A stretch of 20,154 bases of DNA, taken from Ornithomonoglobus_A sp034090805 (lineage in GTDB: Bacteria > Bacillota > Clostridia > UBA1381). Shown here in pieces: positions 6,910 through 15,060 of this stretch (position 1 is its first letter; each line of letters begins with the position of its first letter). The notes under the pieces are model-generated. The model had not been told where the DNA came from. It did no database searches and saw nothing but the letters and a program-made list of their open reading frames with translations. Location: the NCBI GenBank assembly GCA_034090805.1, contig JAXDRV010000038.1, forward strand, positions 1 to 20,154. The letters are read 5' to 3'. The translations under genes were made by a program, and so were the position numbers.

Positions 6910-9900
6910 TTATTGATCCGAAAATCTCATCAATATTACCGCAGTCTGCGCTCTTGTTGCCGTTGATTTCGGTGAAAGCGTTGTTTCGCTTGTTCCGTTC
7001 AAAAGTCCCTCGGCAATCGCCCATTCAAGAGCCTCCATCGCCCAGCCGCTTATTTCGGACTTATCTTCAAATTTCTCTGCCGAGCCTTTTTTGCCCGTAT
7101 CATGCCCCATAAGCTCCGCAAGTCGATAAAGCATAGCCGCAAGCTGTTCACGTGTGACAGGCGCATCGGGTGCAAATACTCCGTCTCCGCAGCCGTTTAC
7201 GATATTATTCGCTGCCGCCCATTCGACTGCGCTGTAATAATATTTCCCTTTCGCAACATCCTCAAAGCTGTCCTTGCCCTCAATGGCGGGGCTGCCCGCA
7301 ATACGGTACAAAACAGCTGCCGTCATTCCTCTGCTTACGAGTGCATTCGGCGAGAATATATCCTTTTCCGTACCCGTCATAATGCCGTTTTTATACACAT
7401 ATCGTATTCCGTCAGCCGCCCAGTGACCATCCGTATCCTTAAACGGCAGCTTTTCCTCAATGACGGGCGGTGTTTCGGTATTCGTATCGGTTTTGTCTGT
7501 TCCCGCTGATGTGTATCCGCCGTTGCCGCCGGTACTGCCTGTGTTTTCTTCGCCGCCGCTCATATCTATTGTACGATAATCGTCCGCAAAGAAGAAAACC
7601 ATGTTATCGCCCTTTTTGAGCGTTACAACCGACATGGAATCGGTGAATTTTCCGTTTATCGTATACATCCAGCCGCTGTATGCGCCGTTGCTGAATTCAC
7701 CCAGGCGCACTCCGGACGGTGATGTAACATACGAAACATATCCGCTGCCCTTGCCCTCATATGTATATCCGTTTTCACCGAGAACTTTTCTGAAAAGGTC
7801 GTATGCCGTTGTTCCCTCAGGGACGGAAACGGTTGTTTTGCCTATCCACGTTACCTTTCCGCCGCTGTGTGCGCTTTCGCCGTGTACGGTATCACCCACA
7901 AGCGTAAACGATACGGATATGTTCCTTTCAACAGCCGAGCCGCCTCCGCCTCCGCCTGTGTTTTCATTTACCGACTCCCATTTTAAAATCGGATAGCCGC
8001 CGCTTTTTGATGTATAGCAGTCTGCGTATGCGTCATTGTTAAGCTCCGTCACAAACGCAGCCTCTTTCATTTCATCGTCCGTTTTTGCCGCTGCCGTTTC
8101 GTCTGCGGGCATAGTATCGAGATAAAAGCTGCCGTGAAGCGTTTGGATATAATCCGTTCCGTCAAGCCTTCCGAGAACGCCGCCCGAATATGTGCCGCCG
8201 TTTACCTCGCCTGCGGCATAGCAGCCAAGAGGCGCAGGTGCGGCATACACACTGCCGGCAATACCGCCTGTGTACGTTCTGCCCGTTACCGTACCCGTAC
8301 TGCGGCTGCACATTATCATGGCGTAGCTCTGACCATCACCGACTATACCGCCGACACGCTCGGCGTTTTCCCCTCCGATATTACCCGTATTTACGCAGTA
8401 ATACGTATTTCCTCCGGAGCTTGCGCCCGCAATGCCGCCGACCTGCGTGCTGCCGATTACATCCGCAACGTTGCGGCATTCCGTAACCATTCCGCTAAAT
8501 CCGATAAGCCCCGCAATACCGCCGACCTGAATATCTCCCGAAACACCACCATCAAAGACGCATCTCGAAATTCGTCCCTCGGTATATCCGGCAATTCCTC
8601 CGACAGCCGATGCATTCACCGCATTTACCATACCTGTTACGGTCAGATTCTTAACGTCACCGTTGCCGCCGACATAGCCGAAAAATCCTACATTATTTTT
8701 GTTTTCAACATCTATAATCAAATCCGAAACGGTCTTGCCGTTTCCGTCAAGCTCACCCGTAAACGGAAGCTCCTCACTTCCTATCGGATACCATTTATCC
8801 TCCGTAAGCTCAATATCGTTTACCAGTCTTGCCGCTGCGGACACATTTCCGCCGTTTATCTCGCTCGCAAGCCAGTGCAGCTCCTTTTCGTTTGTTATCA
8901 GATATACACCGCCGTCAACGCTCGGTTCTTCACACTCCTCCGTCTGCCACATACCGAACGCTGCCGCCTCATCGGCCTTTGCCGATGCAGCCTTTTCAAC
9001 ACTGCCCGCTTTATTGCCCGTTACACGAACCTTTATGATATATCCTATATCCTCCGCTGTAACCGTATATGTGTTCCCGTTTGCGTTCGGAATCCGAACA
9101 CTTCCTCTGTACCAGCTAAACTGCGGCTCATCCTCCTCATTTGAATACGAAGCCGCAAGCGTTCTGCCGACTGCGGGCAGTCCGCTCAAGGTCACCGTTC
9201 CGCTCATTCCCTCGATTTTATCAGAGGTTTGCGCTCCGACATACCCGCCAAAGCCATGAGCAAATACTCTCACGTACACAAGCTGACCGACAGTATCATC
9301 GGGGACGGTAAGCGTATCGCCTATCGCACGCACGTATTCGCCCTCGCTGTCCGCAGTGTACCATACAAATATCGGGTTTTCTGCCGTTCCGTCATACACA
9401 GCCGTCAGAGTACCGCCGACCTCGGCATTTCCGCTTATTGATACACTACCCTCAAGCTGCGGCAGTGTTCCGATAAGACCTGCGTCGTTCTGCCATGAAA
9501 ATACGGGATATCCGCCGTTTATTCCCTGCGTGTCCTCCGTAAATGCGCCGCCTAAGCTTTCCGCAAAATCGGCAGACTTCATCTCTGCTTCGGTTTTTGA
9601 TGTTCCGCCGCCTTTTACCGCAAGCGTATCGAGGTAATACGCATTGGAAATATCATCGGTTTTCCGTCCGATCGCAGCACCCACATAATATTGTCTGTAA
9701 TTTTCGTCATCATCATAGTACATTCCCATTACTGTGCCTGTACCGTAAAGATTTTGGGCTGTTGTTCCCGATGTTGAAATTCCGACAGTACCGCCCGTAT
9801 ACGAGCCTGCCGAAATAACCGAGCCTGTGTTATACAGATTTGCCGCAGTGCCGTTGTTCCAGCCGATAACTCCGCCGACATACGATCTCAGCGCAGCGGC

Positions 9901-11799
9901 ATATCCTACTGCGATACCGCCGTTACTGCTGTCGGTAACGCTGCTCTCGTTTGAGGCGCAGACACCGCCCGAAAAATCAGTTCCGCTTACAGCCGTTCCG
10001 ATATTTCGGCAGCGTGTTATTTCCGCACCTTCAAAATTTGCCGCACACACTCCGCCTGCATATTTGTCTGCCTTGACGCTGCCTGTGTTTCGGCAGTCCG
10101 ATACGGTACCGTAATTATATGCGCATATACCGCCGACATAATTGCCGCCCGTAACCGCAGCAGCATTGCCGCACTCCGAGATTTCTCCGTAATTAAACGC
10201 AGCAACAGCCGCCGCTACGTCAGAGCCTTCAAGCATTCCCGACACATTAACACCGCTTATGCTTCCGTCATTTGCGGCAAAGAGTGCCGCTCCCGTTTTG
10301 CTTGCTTTAATGTACAGGTTTTTAACCGTATAATTCCCACCGTCAAAGCTGCCTTTGTATGCGCCGTCCCTGCTTGTTTGGCACATAGGCGTCCATTTTC
10401 TGTTATTTAAATCAATATCTGCCGTAAGAGTACCGTTTATATCCGTATTTGTTTTTAACTCCTGCGCAAACCACGCAAGCTCCTCTGCCGTTGAAATCAG
10501 ATATGCTCCGTCCTCAACAGCCGGTTCGGAAACGCTTTTGCCGTCCCAGCCGTTCGGATCGCTTTCCGGGCCCTCCTCTTCATCGCTGCCGTTTTGATAT
10601 TTCAGCACCGGAAAACCGCCGTTAATGTTATTCGTATCGCTGTCAAATGCGTCACCGAGAGCTTGGGCAAGCTGCTTAAGCTCATCTTCGGTTTTACTTT
10701 CGGCAGATCCATTCTGAACAGTGCAGCCGTTCAGATTTGCAATAACGTCAAATTCCGGTTCGGAAATATAGTAGACGTTTGCAAACGTCCTTTGCTGTGA
10801 CTCAGCCTCAAGTCTTCCCGCAATTTTACCGCCCGATGCAGCGTCAGCTCCGATAATCTCTGACGCCATATATGCGTTTTCAAGCCTGCCCGCACGGAAA
10901 TTACCGATAATACCGCCGGCATATCCCGTTGAAGCGGTAACCGTTCCGATGTTGTAAACGTCCTTTATTCCGCAGCCGTATGCGTACTGGTCGCCGACAA
11001 TTCCTCCAACCTTTGTCGTACCGCTTACGCTGCCTGTGTTATAGCACTCAGACACCGCACTGCCGCTTAACGAATCAATACGTCCCACAACACCGCCCGC
11101 ACTGTGGCTCGCAGCTGTCACGTTGCCGTAATTTGCGCATCGCTGCATGGAGGACGGCGAACCTGTCTTGTTCTCCAAATCGCCGACAACTCCGCCGACA
11201 TAGGCAAAACCCCTTATCTCGGCTAAGTTGCGGCAGTTCGTCACCGTGCCGTAGCAGTCACCGACAATTCCGCCCGTATAATTTTTTGTTCCTATTATTA
11301 TACCGTCAACGGTCAGATTTGAAATTTCGGAATTTATATCGGTATATCCGAAAAATCCCGCTCCCGCCGCCGCACGGTTTACATAAACTCCCGACACGGT
11401 ATATCCGCCGCCGTCAAAGCTGCCGGAATATTTTTTCGAGGAGGACTCGCCTATGGGATTCCATATGCGAAGGCTGCTCTCGTCCGCTGTCATGTCGCTG
11501 TTGATCACAATATCACCCGTAAGACGCGCGTCTGCGTCAAGCGCCGCATTCTGCGCAAACCAATACAGTTCCTCCGCACTTCCTATCAGGTATTCGCCGT
11601 TTTCGCCGACGGCCGGCTCTGTTACATCGTCACCCTTAATATCAAATTCCGCATCGGCATATTCAGGCTCCGGCTCGATAACGTTAATATCCGTTACGTC
11701 CGCAGCCGACACGTCCTCCGCTGCCCTTGACACTGCGGGGCACATTCCAAGCACCATTATCAGCGCAAGGATAAGACTTTGCAATCGTTTTGTTTTCAC
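6910..11799 (-). CDS. Giant SLH surface protein with GLUG beta-helix blocks and DUF4430 domain
   Basis: About 1629 residues, first gene of the riboswitch operon. I start at GTG 11799: AAAGGAG lies 9 bases upstream, whereas the upstream in-frame ATG at 11844 lies inside the terminator hairpin. Signal peptide about 1-26. Three homologous blocks (about 65-410, 420-775, 955-1275) each open with a YLI-x(5)-EL-x-WFA or WLA motif, continue with many GLUG-type repeats (YVGGIVG, NTGSVSG), and close with NGGFPVLKYQN, NGGYPVFSWQN or SGGYPILKWES. These predict parallel beta-helices. Two Ig-like domains (about 780-940) separate blocks 2 and 3. A Gly-rich hinge leads to DUF4430 (about 1290-1408; GAYSGWMYTINGKF and KKGDNMVFFFADDY visible), a Thr/Gly linker, and three SLH repeats (about 1452-1629). 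Known GLUG proteins are surface or adhesin-like; here the DUF4430 and riboswitch suggest corrinoid capture. Confidence 0.88.
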   Translation of the reverse strand: MKTKRLQSLILALIMVLGMCPAVSRAAEDVSAADVTDINVIEPEPEYADAEFDIKGDDVTEPAVGENGEYLIGSAEELYWFAQNAALDADARLTGDIVINSDMTADESSLRIWNPIGESSSKKYSGSFDGGGYTVSGVYVNRAAAGAGFFGYTDINSEISNLTVDGIIIGTKNYTGGIVGDCYGTVTNCRNLAEIRGFAYVGGVVGDLENKTGSPSSMQRCANYGNVTAASHSAGGVVGRIDSLSGSAVSECYNTGSVSGTTKVGGIVGDQYAYGCGIKDVYNIGTVTASTGYAGGIIGNFRAGRLENAYMASEIIGADAASGGKIAGRLEAESQQRTFANVYYISEPEFDVIANLNGCTVQNGSAESKTEDELKQLAQALGDAFDSDTNNINGGFPVLKYQNGSDEEEGPESDPNGWDGKSVSEPAVEDGAYLISTAEELAWFAQELKTNTDINGTLTADIDLNNRKWTPMCQTSRDGAYKGSFDGGNYTVKNLYIKASKTGAALFAANDGSISGVNVSGMLEGSDVAAAVAAFNYGEISECGNAAAVTGGNYVGGICAYNYGTVSDCRNTGSVKADKYAGGVCAANFEGAEITRCRNIGTAVSGTDFSGGVCASNESSVTDSSNGGIAVGYAAALRSYVGGVIGWNNGTAANLYNTGSVISAGSYTGGTVGISTSGTTAQNLYGTGTVMGMYYDDDENYRQYYVGAAIGRKTDDISNAYYLDTLAVKGGGTSKTEAEMKSADFAESLGGAFTEDTQGINGGYPVFSWQNDAGLIGTLPQLEGSVSISGNAEVGGTLTAVYDGTAENPIFVWYTADSEGEYVRAIGDTLTVPDDTVGQLVYVRVFAHGFGGYVGAQTSDKIEGMSGTVTLSGLPAVGRTLAASYSNEEDEPQFSWYRGSVRIPNANGNTYTVTAEDIGYIIKVRVTGNKAGSVEKAASAKADEAAAFGMWQTEECEEPSVDGGVYLITNEKELHWLASEINGGNVSAAARLVNDIELTEDKWYPIGSEELPFTGELDGNGKTVSDLIIDVENKNNVGFFGYVGGNGDVKNLTVTGMVNAVNASAVGGIAGYTEGRISRCVFDGGVSGDIQVGGIAGLIGFSGMVTECRNVADVIGSTQVGGIAGASSGGNTYYCVNTGNIGGENAERVGGIVGDGQSYAMIMCSRSTGTVTGRTYTGGIAGSVYAAPAPLGCYAAGEVNGGTYSGGVLGRLDGTDYIQTLHGSFYLDTMPADETAAAKTDDEMKEAAFVTELNNDAYADCYTSKSGGYPILKWESVNENTGGGGGGSAVERNISVSFTLVGDTVHGESAHSGGKVTWIGKTTVSVPEGTTAYDLFRKVLGENGYTYEGKGSGYVSYVTSPSGVRLGEFSNGAYSGWMYTINGKFTDSMSVVTLKKGDNMVFFFADDYRTIDMSGGEENTGSTGGNGGYTSAGTDKTDTNTETPPVIEEKLPFKDTDGHWAADGIRYVYKNGIMTGTEKDIFSPNALVSRGMTAAVLYRIAGSPAIEGKDSFEDVAKGKYYYSAVEWAAANNIVNGCGDGVFAPDAPVTREQLAAMLYRLAELMGHDTGKKGSAEKFEDKSEISGWAMEALEWAIAEGLLNGTSETTLSPKSTATRAQTAVILMRFSDQ

Positions 11800-11829
11800 T
11801 GTTTTTCTCTCCTTTGTTTGCCGCAAAGC

Positions 11830-11870
11830 AAAAAGCTGCGGCAATTTTTCTCTGAAAAATTACCACAGCT
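11830..11870 (-). terminator. Riboswitch-controlled intrinsic terminator
   Basis: On the minus strand a 17-bp stem with a 3-base loop (arms 11854-11870 and 11834-11850, two G-T pairs) runs straight into TTTTT (11830-11834). It ends about 30 bases before the GTG start of the first operon gene. An upstream segment (11893-11906), GCTGCGGATAATTT on the minus strand, can pair with the terminator 3' arm and is a candidate antiterminator. A further pairing, 11838-11844 with 11818-11824, lies beside the ribosome site. Confidence 0.75.
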
Positions 11871-11951
11871 GAGTTTTCCTGTGATCAACCACAAATTATC
11901 CGCAGCAAAAACAACCCCATTCCGCAGGTATGAATTGAGCCGAATACAGAT

Positions 11952-11992
11952 AAAAACATTGCCTCTGCGCCGTAAGCGCTCTGCAAGGCAAT
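11952..11992 (-). terminator. Hairpin next to the riboswitch aptamer (P13-like or first terminator)
   Basis: ATTGCCT (11986-11992, read on minus) pairs with AGGCAAT (11958-11964). An inner GCGC/GCGC stem closes a 5-base loop, and the helix is followed by GTTTTT. Position right after the B12 box suits the regulatory hairpin whose loop contacts L5 in cobalamin riboswitches. The T-run would also let it terminate. Confidence 0.5.
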
Positions 11993-12212
11993 ATCAAAGC
12001 AGGTCTTGTGACTTACGTTTTATCCGACCTTGCGGTCTTGCACTTTATGCGCCGCCTTCTCAGTTTCCCAATGACCGGCTTTCACCGATGCGCATAAAGC
12101 TTTAACGAATACACCGACAGTATCTCGCAGGGGATTCGCACCCCATTCCCTTTTCACCGACTATGCCTTGGCAGTGTCCAATGCGGCATAGCCGACACTT
12201 TGTGTGATATTA
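11993..12212 (-). ncRNA. Cobalamin riboswitch aptamer
   Basis: Read on the minus strand, the cobalamin signature appears in order. GGGAATGGGGTGCGAATCCCC (about 12129-12149) is the conserved GGGAA..GGTG..AATCC core. It is followed by an ACTGTCGGTG segment matching the usual ACTGTxA block, then GCCGGTCATTGGGAAACTGAGAAGGC (GCC..CTG..GAAGGC arm), and finally the B12 box AGTCACAAGACCTGCT (11998-12013; consensus AGYCAGGAGACCTGCC). The CCCGC that normally precedes ACTGT is replaced by TGCGAGAT, so this may be a variant aptamer. It sits between a strong promoter and a terminator, and should switch off the downstream corrinoid operon when cobalamin is plentiful. Confidence 0.9.
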
Positions 12213-12226
12213 ATTTTTTCGGTATA

Positions 12227-12255
12227 AGTATACCACATCCTTCCGCATAAGTCAA
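12227..12255 (-). promoter_or_regulatory. Sigma-A promoter of the corrinoid operon
   Basis: TTGACT (12250-12255, read on minus), exactly 17 bases, then TATACT (12227-12232). This is a near-consensus housekeeping promoter. Transcription would begin near 12220, just before the riboswitch aptamer. It lies about 35 bases past the PL8 stop codon. Confidence 0.8.
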
Positions 12256-12287
12256 TCCGATTTTTAAAATTCTTACGCTTTGAACAA

Positions 12288-14861
12288 TTATTCATAAAGC
12301 TTTACCGTAACCGCCGAGCCGCTTTCGTTCCCCTGAGGGAAGTCGATTTTTACAGTTGTTTTCTCTCCGTCCCACGATGCGCCGCTGCCGCTTAGCTGAC
12401 GGTTTATTCCGATATATGTTTCTTTGAGGTTATTGTTTTTCGGATTGGATATGATAAGCTCAAAGCCGTAATCCGTTTTTTTCAGCATAAGCACACACGG
12501 GTCACGAAGTGCCTCCACAAGAATATCCCCGTTCAGCCCCGTTTTGTCTGACGGGAGGGTAATGCTTTCGTAATAATTCTGTACTCCCTTGTTCCAGAAC
12601 ACAATTCCCGCCGTTTTATCGTTTTTGCTCCACACTGACTGCACTGCCTTTGTATTGGAGAGAATTGTCATATTAGGATTTTTGACGTATGCCGCAAGCT
12701 CCGACTCCGTCACCGACGGCAGAACCATGTAACTGTATGAAGCGTCTGTCGGCGCAAAGCCGTGGGATTTGTAAAGCGTGAACACGTCCCCAAAGACCGT
12801 ATCCTTTGACTGTGAGGTATTGATATTATACCAACTGCCGCTTTTGTTATTTATCTGTATATTAATGCTTTCACCTCCGGGGAAATAATATCCCGTTCCG
12901 TCATGAAGCACATATTCCGCATCTCCGACAGGTGCATCGCCGACCGAAACAGTTCCTCCCTCCGCTCCTCGGTACACCGCCGCTCCGTTTGCCATGCACT
13001 GATTTATCGTGGTGCGAACCTCCTTTGTTCCGTCTGCATCTGTTATCCCCGCTCCGAGTGCCGCAAAGCCCTCGCCGAATATAAACCACGACTTTTTTGC
13101 CGTTGTTCCGAGCCGCTTATAATCCATGACGGACACAGCATTTTTTCCGTCCGACACTCCTCCGACAAACTCACCGTTTCCGTACTGATATGTTGTACTC
13201 ATTGCAGTCATCGGTGATATGTATTCTGTTGTTGTGCCCGGTATCATGCTCCAGTCCCACAGCGGAAAAATACCCTTGTATTCGTTACCCGTCCTCATGA
13301 TAACCGTTGTACCGTCTGCGATAAACGCCGCATACGGATTTTCATTATTCATGTACTCCGTGCAGGTATTTCTCTTTGACGCAGTGCGCACACTTACGTA
13401 ATATTCGGGACGCTGCGCAACGGTTATATCCGACAGATAAAAATGCTTTGCCGCATTCGTTGATGTATCGGTCGAGGACAGCCTGTCTGCGTAAAGTCCC
13501 CTAAGCTCCGCTCTGCGCTCTATTCCTGTCTGCGCAAGCAGCACCTCCACCGCCTTTTTGCTGTCGCTTTTTACCGTAGTTCCGACTCCGGTCTTTCTTG
13601 AAATTGCACGTCCAAAGCACGAAAAATCCGACTGATTACCCTTAAAGAACCACGAATGACCGTCTATTATAAAATCGGCATATGTATTTAACGCACGCTC
13701 CGACACCATGAAATCCGTACCGCTCAGATACCCCAGCAGCCTGTTTACTCCCGTGCAGAAAACGTTTCCGTAGCTGCCATTGTACAAAAATGAACCGTGC
13801 TGATGAAAGCTGTAGTCGCCCATAATACCCTCGCTGCTCTTCGGAAATACAGACAGTTCGTTATCCAAAAGATACGTCACAACATTTCGCATTATATCTG
13901 CGTCCCCTGTTGCCGCCGCAAGTTTTACGGCTATCTGCAGCTTGTCCGTCAGATTTCCGCCCGTATCGGTGGAATCGGCGGTCTTATGCAAGCTCGTTTC
14001 ATCTACAGTCGGCATACCAAGCATGACAAGCTCCTTAAGCTCATCAAGATACGGTTCTGTTTTGTCAAACGGATACAACAGCACCTGTAATATCTTTTTG
14101 GGCATATCTATTTCGTTAAACCACCAGTTTGTGCTTTTGTATTTGTTTTTTGCCCAATCGTTTAAAACGCTGTCAATCGCCGCCTTAAGATTTTCGTCCA
14201 TGTAATATTTATTTCCCTCGCTGAAATATGCGCTGCACATTGTTGCGACATTGGTCATTACAACGGACGGTGACCATGTGCTTTTTGAGGTGTCCGAATA
14301 ATTGACATCGGTAAATTTACCGTCCGAGCCCAGCTTTGCCAAAATGCCCGACGGATTTGCAGTTGTGCTGTAAAGCCCGGAATCCTTTTCTATTCTTGCT
14401 CTTATTGTTTCCATATCCTTTTGCTCCGAATCCTCCGCTGACGGCTCTGTATTTACGGTGCAAATCTGCGCATACGGCTTTTGCGTTCCGTTCCACACAA
14501 AAATCTTTATCACATCGCCCTCGGACGGAGTAATATCGTTCAGCGTGCAGACAAAATCCGTAACGTTTTCAGTTGACGCACCGCTTGCCGCCGCAGCCTT
14601 TACAAGCATACCTCCGCTGTAATACGCCGCCGCAGCCGTAAGCTCCGCATAAGCGGAGGAGGTGTTCTTTTCTGCGCTTAATTTTATTTCAAGCGTGCCG
14701 TAGCTTTTTCCCGCTTCAAGCACGTCCGCTCTCTTTCCCTCGCACCGCATTACGGGCGCAGAAATAAAGAAATCCTCGTTCCGGCTTATGTCCTCCGCAT
14801 ATGCGCTTGCACTCACGGCAGCCGCCGCAGCAAGCAAAATAACGAGCCTTCGTATAAACAT
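12288..14861 (-). CDS. Secreted polysaccharide lyase family 8 (hyaluronate/chondroitin/xanthan lyase type)
   Basis: An 857-residue exported enzyme. Signal peptide about 1-23 (FIRRLVILLAAAAAVSASAYA). A short beta-rich N-terminal module precedes the alpha/alpha-toroid (about 150-480) and the beta-sandwich catalytic region. PL8 hallmarks: NWWFNEID near 245-252, an Asn in TGGNLTD near 303, QH (His355) and NGSYGN (Tyr364) nine residues apart as in hyaluronate lyase, FGRAISR near 416-422, and PLWDWSMIPGTT near 533-544. It would cleave uronic-acid polysaccharides by beta-elimination outside the cell. Substrate is not determinable by eye. Start at 14861 is set by GGAGG 6-10 bases upstream; a longer frame from 14897 adds only repeat-encoded residues (MCRRKAAEWRIN). 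Its message probably starts near 15313 and carries both the hairpin array and the 145-bp repeat. No SLH or sortase anchor is visible. Confidence 0.9.
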   Translation of the reverse strand: MFIRRLVILLAAAAAVSASAYAEDISRNEDFFISAPVMRCEGKRADVLEAGKSYGTLEIKLSAEKNTSSAYAELTAAAAYYSGGMLVKAAAASGASTENVTDFVCTLNDITPSEGDVIKIFVWNGTQKPYAQICTVNTEPSAEDSEQKDMETIRARIEKDSGLYSTTANPSGILAKLGSDGKFTDVNYSDTSKSTWSPSVVMTNVATMCSAYFSEGNKYYMDENLKAAIDSVLNDWAKNKYKSTNWWFNEIDMPKKILQVLLYPFDKTEPYLDELKELVMLGMPTVDETSLHKTADSTDTGGNLTDKLQIAVKLAAATGDADIMRNVVTYLLDNELSVFPKSSEGIMGDYSFHQHGSFLYNGSYGNVFCTGVNRLLGYLSGTDFMVSERALNTYADFIIDGHSWFFKGNQSDFSCFGRAISRKTGVGTTVKSDSKKAVEVLLAQTGIERRAELRGLYADRLSSTDTSTNAAKHFYLSDITVAQRPEYYVSVRTASKRNTCTEYMNNENPYAAFIADGTTVIMRTGNEYKGIFPLWDWSMIPGTTTEYISPMTAMSTTYQYGNGEFVGGVSDGKNAVSVMDYKRLGTTAKKSWFIFGEGFAALGAGITDADGTKEVRTTINQCMANGAAVYRGAEGGTVSVGDAPVGDAEYVLHDGTGYYFPGGESINIQINNKSGSWYNINTSQSKDTVFGDVFTLYKSHGFAPTDASYSYMVLPSVTESELAAYVKNPNMTILSNTKAVQSVWSKNDKTAGIVFWNKGVQNYYESITLPSDKTGLNGDILVEALRDPCVLMLKKTDYGFELIISNPKNNNLKETYIGINRQLSGSGASWDGEKTTVKIDFPQGNESGSAVTVKLYE

Positions 14862-14866
14862 ATTAA

Positions 14867-15014
14867 TCCTCCATTCCGCCGCCTTGCGGCGGCACAAATC
14901 ATAACGCGGAAAAGAAGCAAGCAGCTCGCTTGAAAGGCTGCCGCCGACGTATGTGTATACTTCAAGGCAGACTTTCGAGATGAGATGCGCCGCTTATTTT
15001 TCACGTTAATCCTT
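14867..15014 (-). repeat. Structured 145-bp dispersed repeat, copy 2
   Basis: Second copy of the element at 1-147, same orientation relative to genes. The outer stem is kept: AACGCG (14903-14908) with CACGTT (15002-15007), one G-T pair. The inner stem is kept with different bases: CTGCC (14938-14942) with GGCAG (14966-14970), GAAAG (14932-14936) with CTTTC (14972-14976), then CTC (14925-14927) with GAG (14977-14979) across a 4-base bulge. The loop 14943-14965 (CGTATGTGTATAC core) is conserved. The GC hairpin (about 14876-14893) ends in GGCGGAATGGAGG, which supplies the ribosome site of the PL8 gene. The element lies inside the predicted PL8 leader RNA. Confidence 0.8.
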
Positions 15015-15060
15015 CGTTCCGCTGATTAAAAGCTGAATAAACTTCTTAAATAATGACTGC

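Noticed and set aside
8134..9144. Long open frame on the + strand (336 codons) opposite the GLUG protein
   Set aside because: The repetitive composition of the GLUG gene leaves its complement open by chance. The translation shows no domain, signal or ribosome site.
6910..11799. IgA-protease or adhesin assignment for the GLUG protein
   Set aside because: GLUG repeats occur in such proteins, but there is no protease motif. The DUF4430 domain and cobalamin riboswitch argue for a corrinoid-related role.
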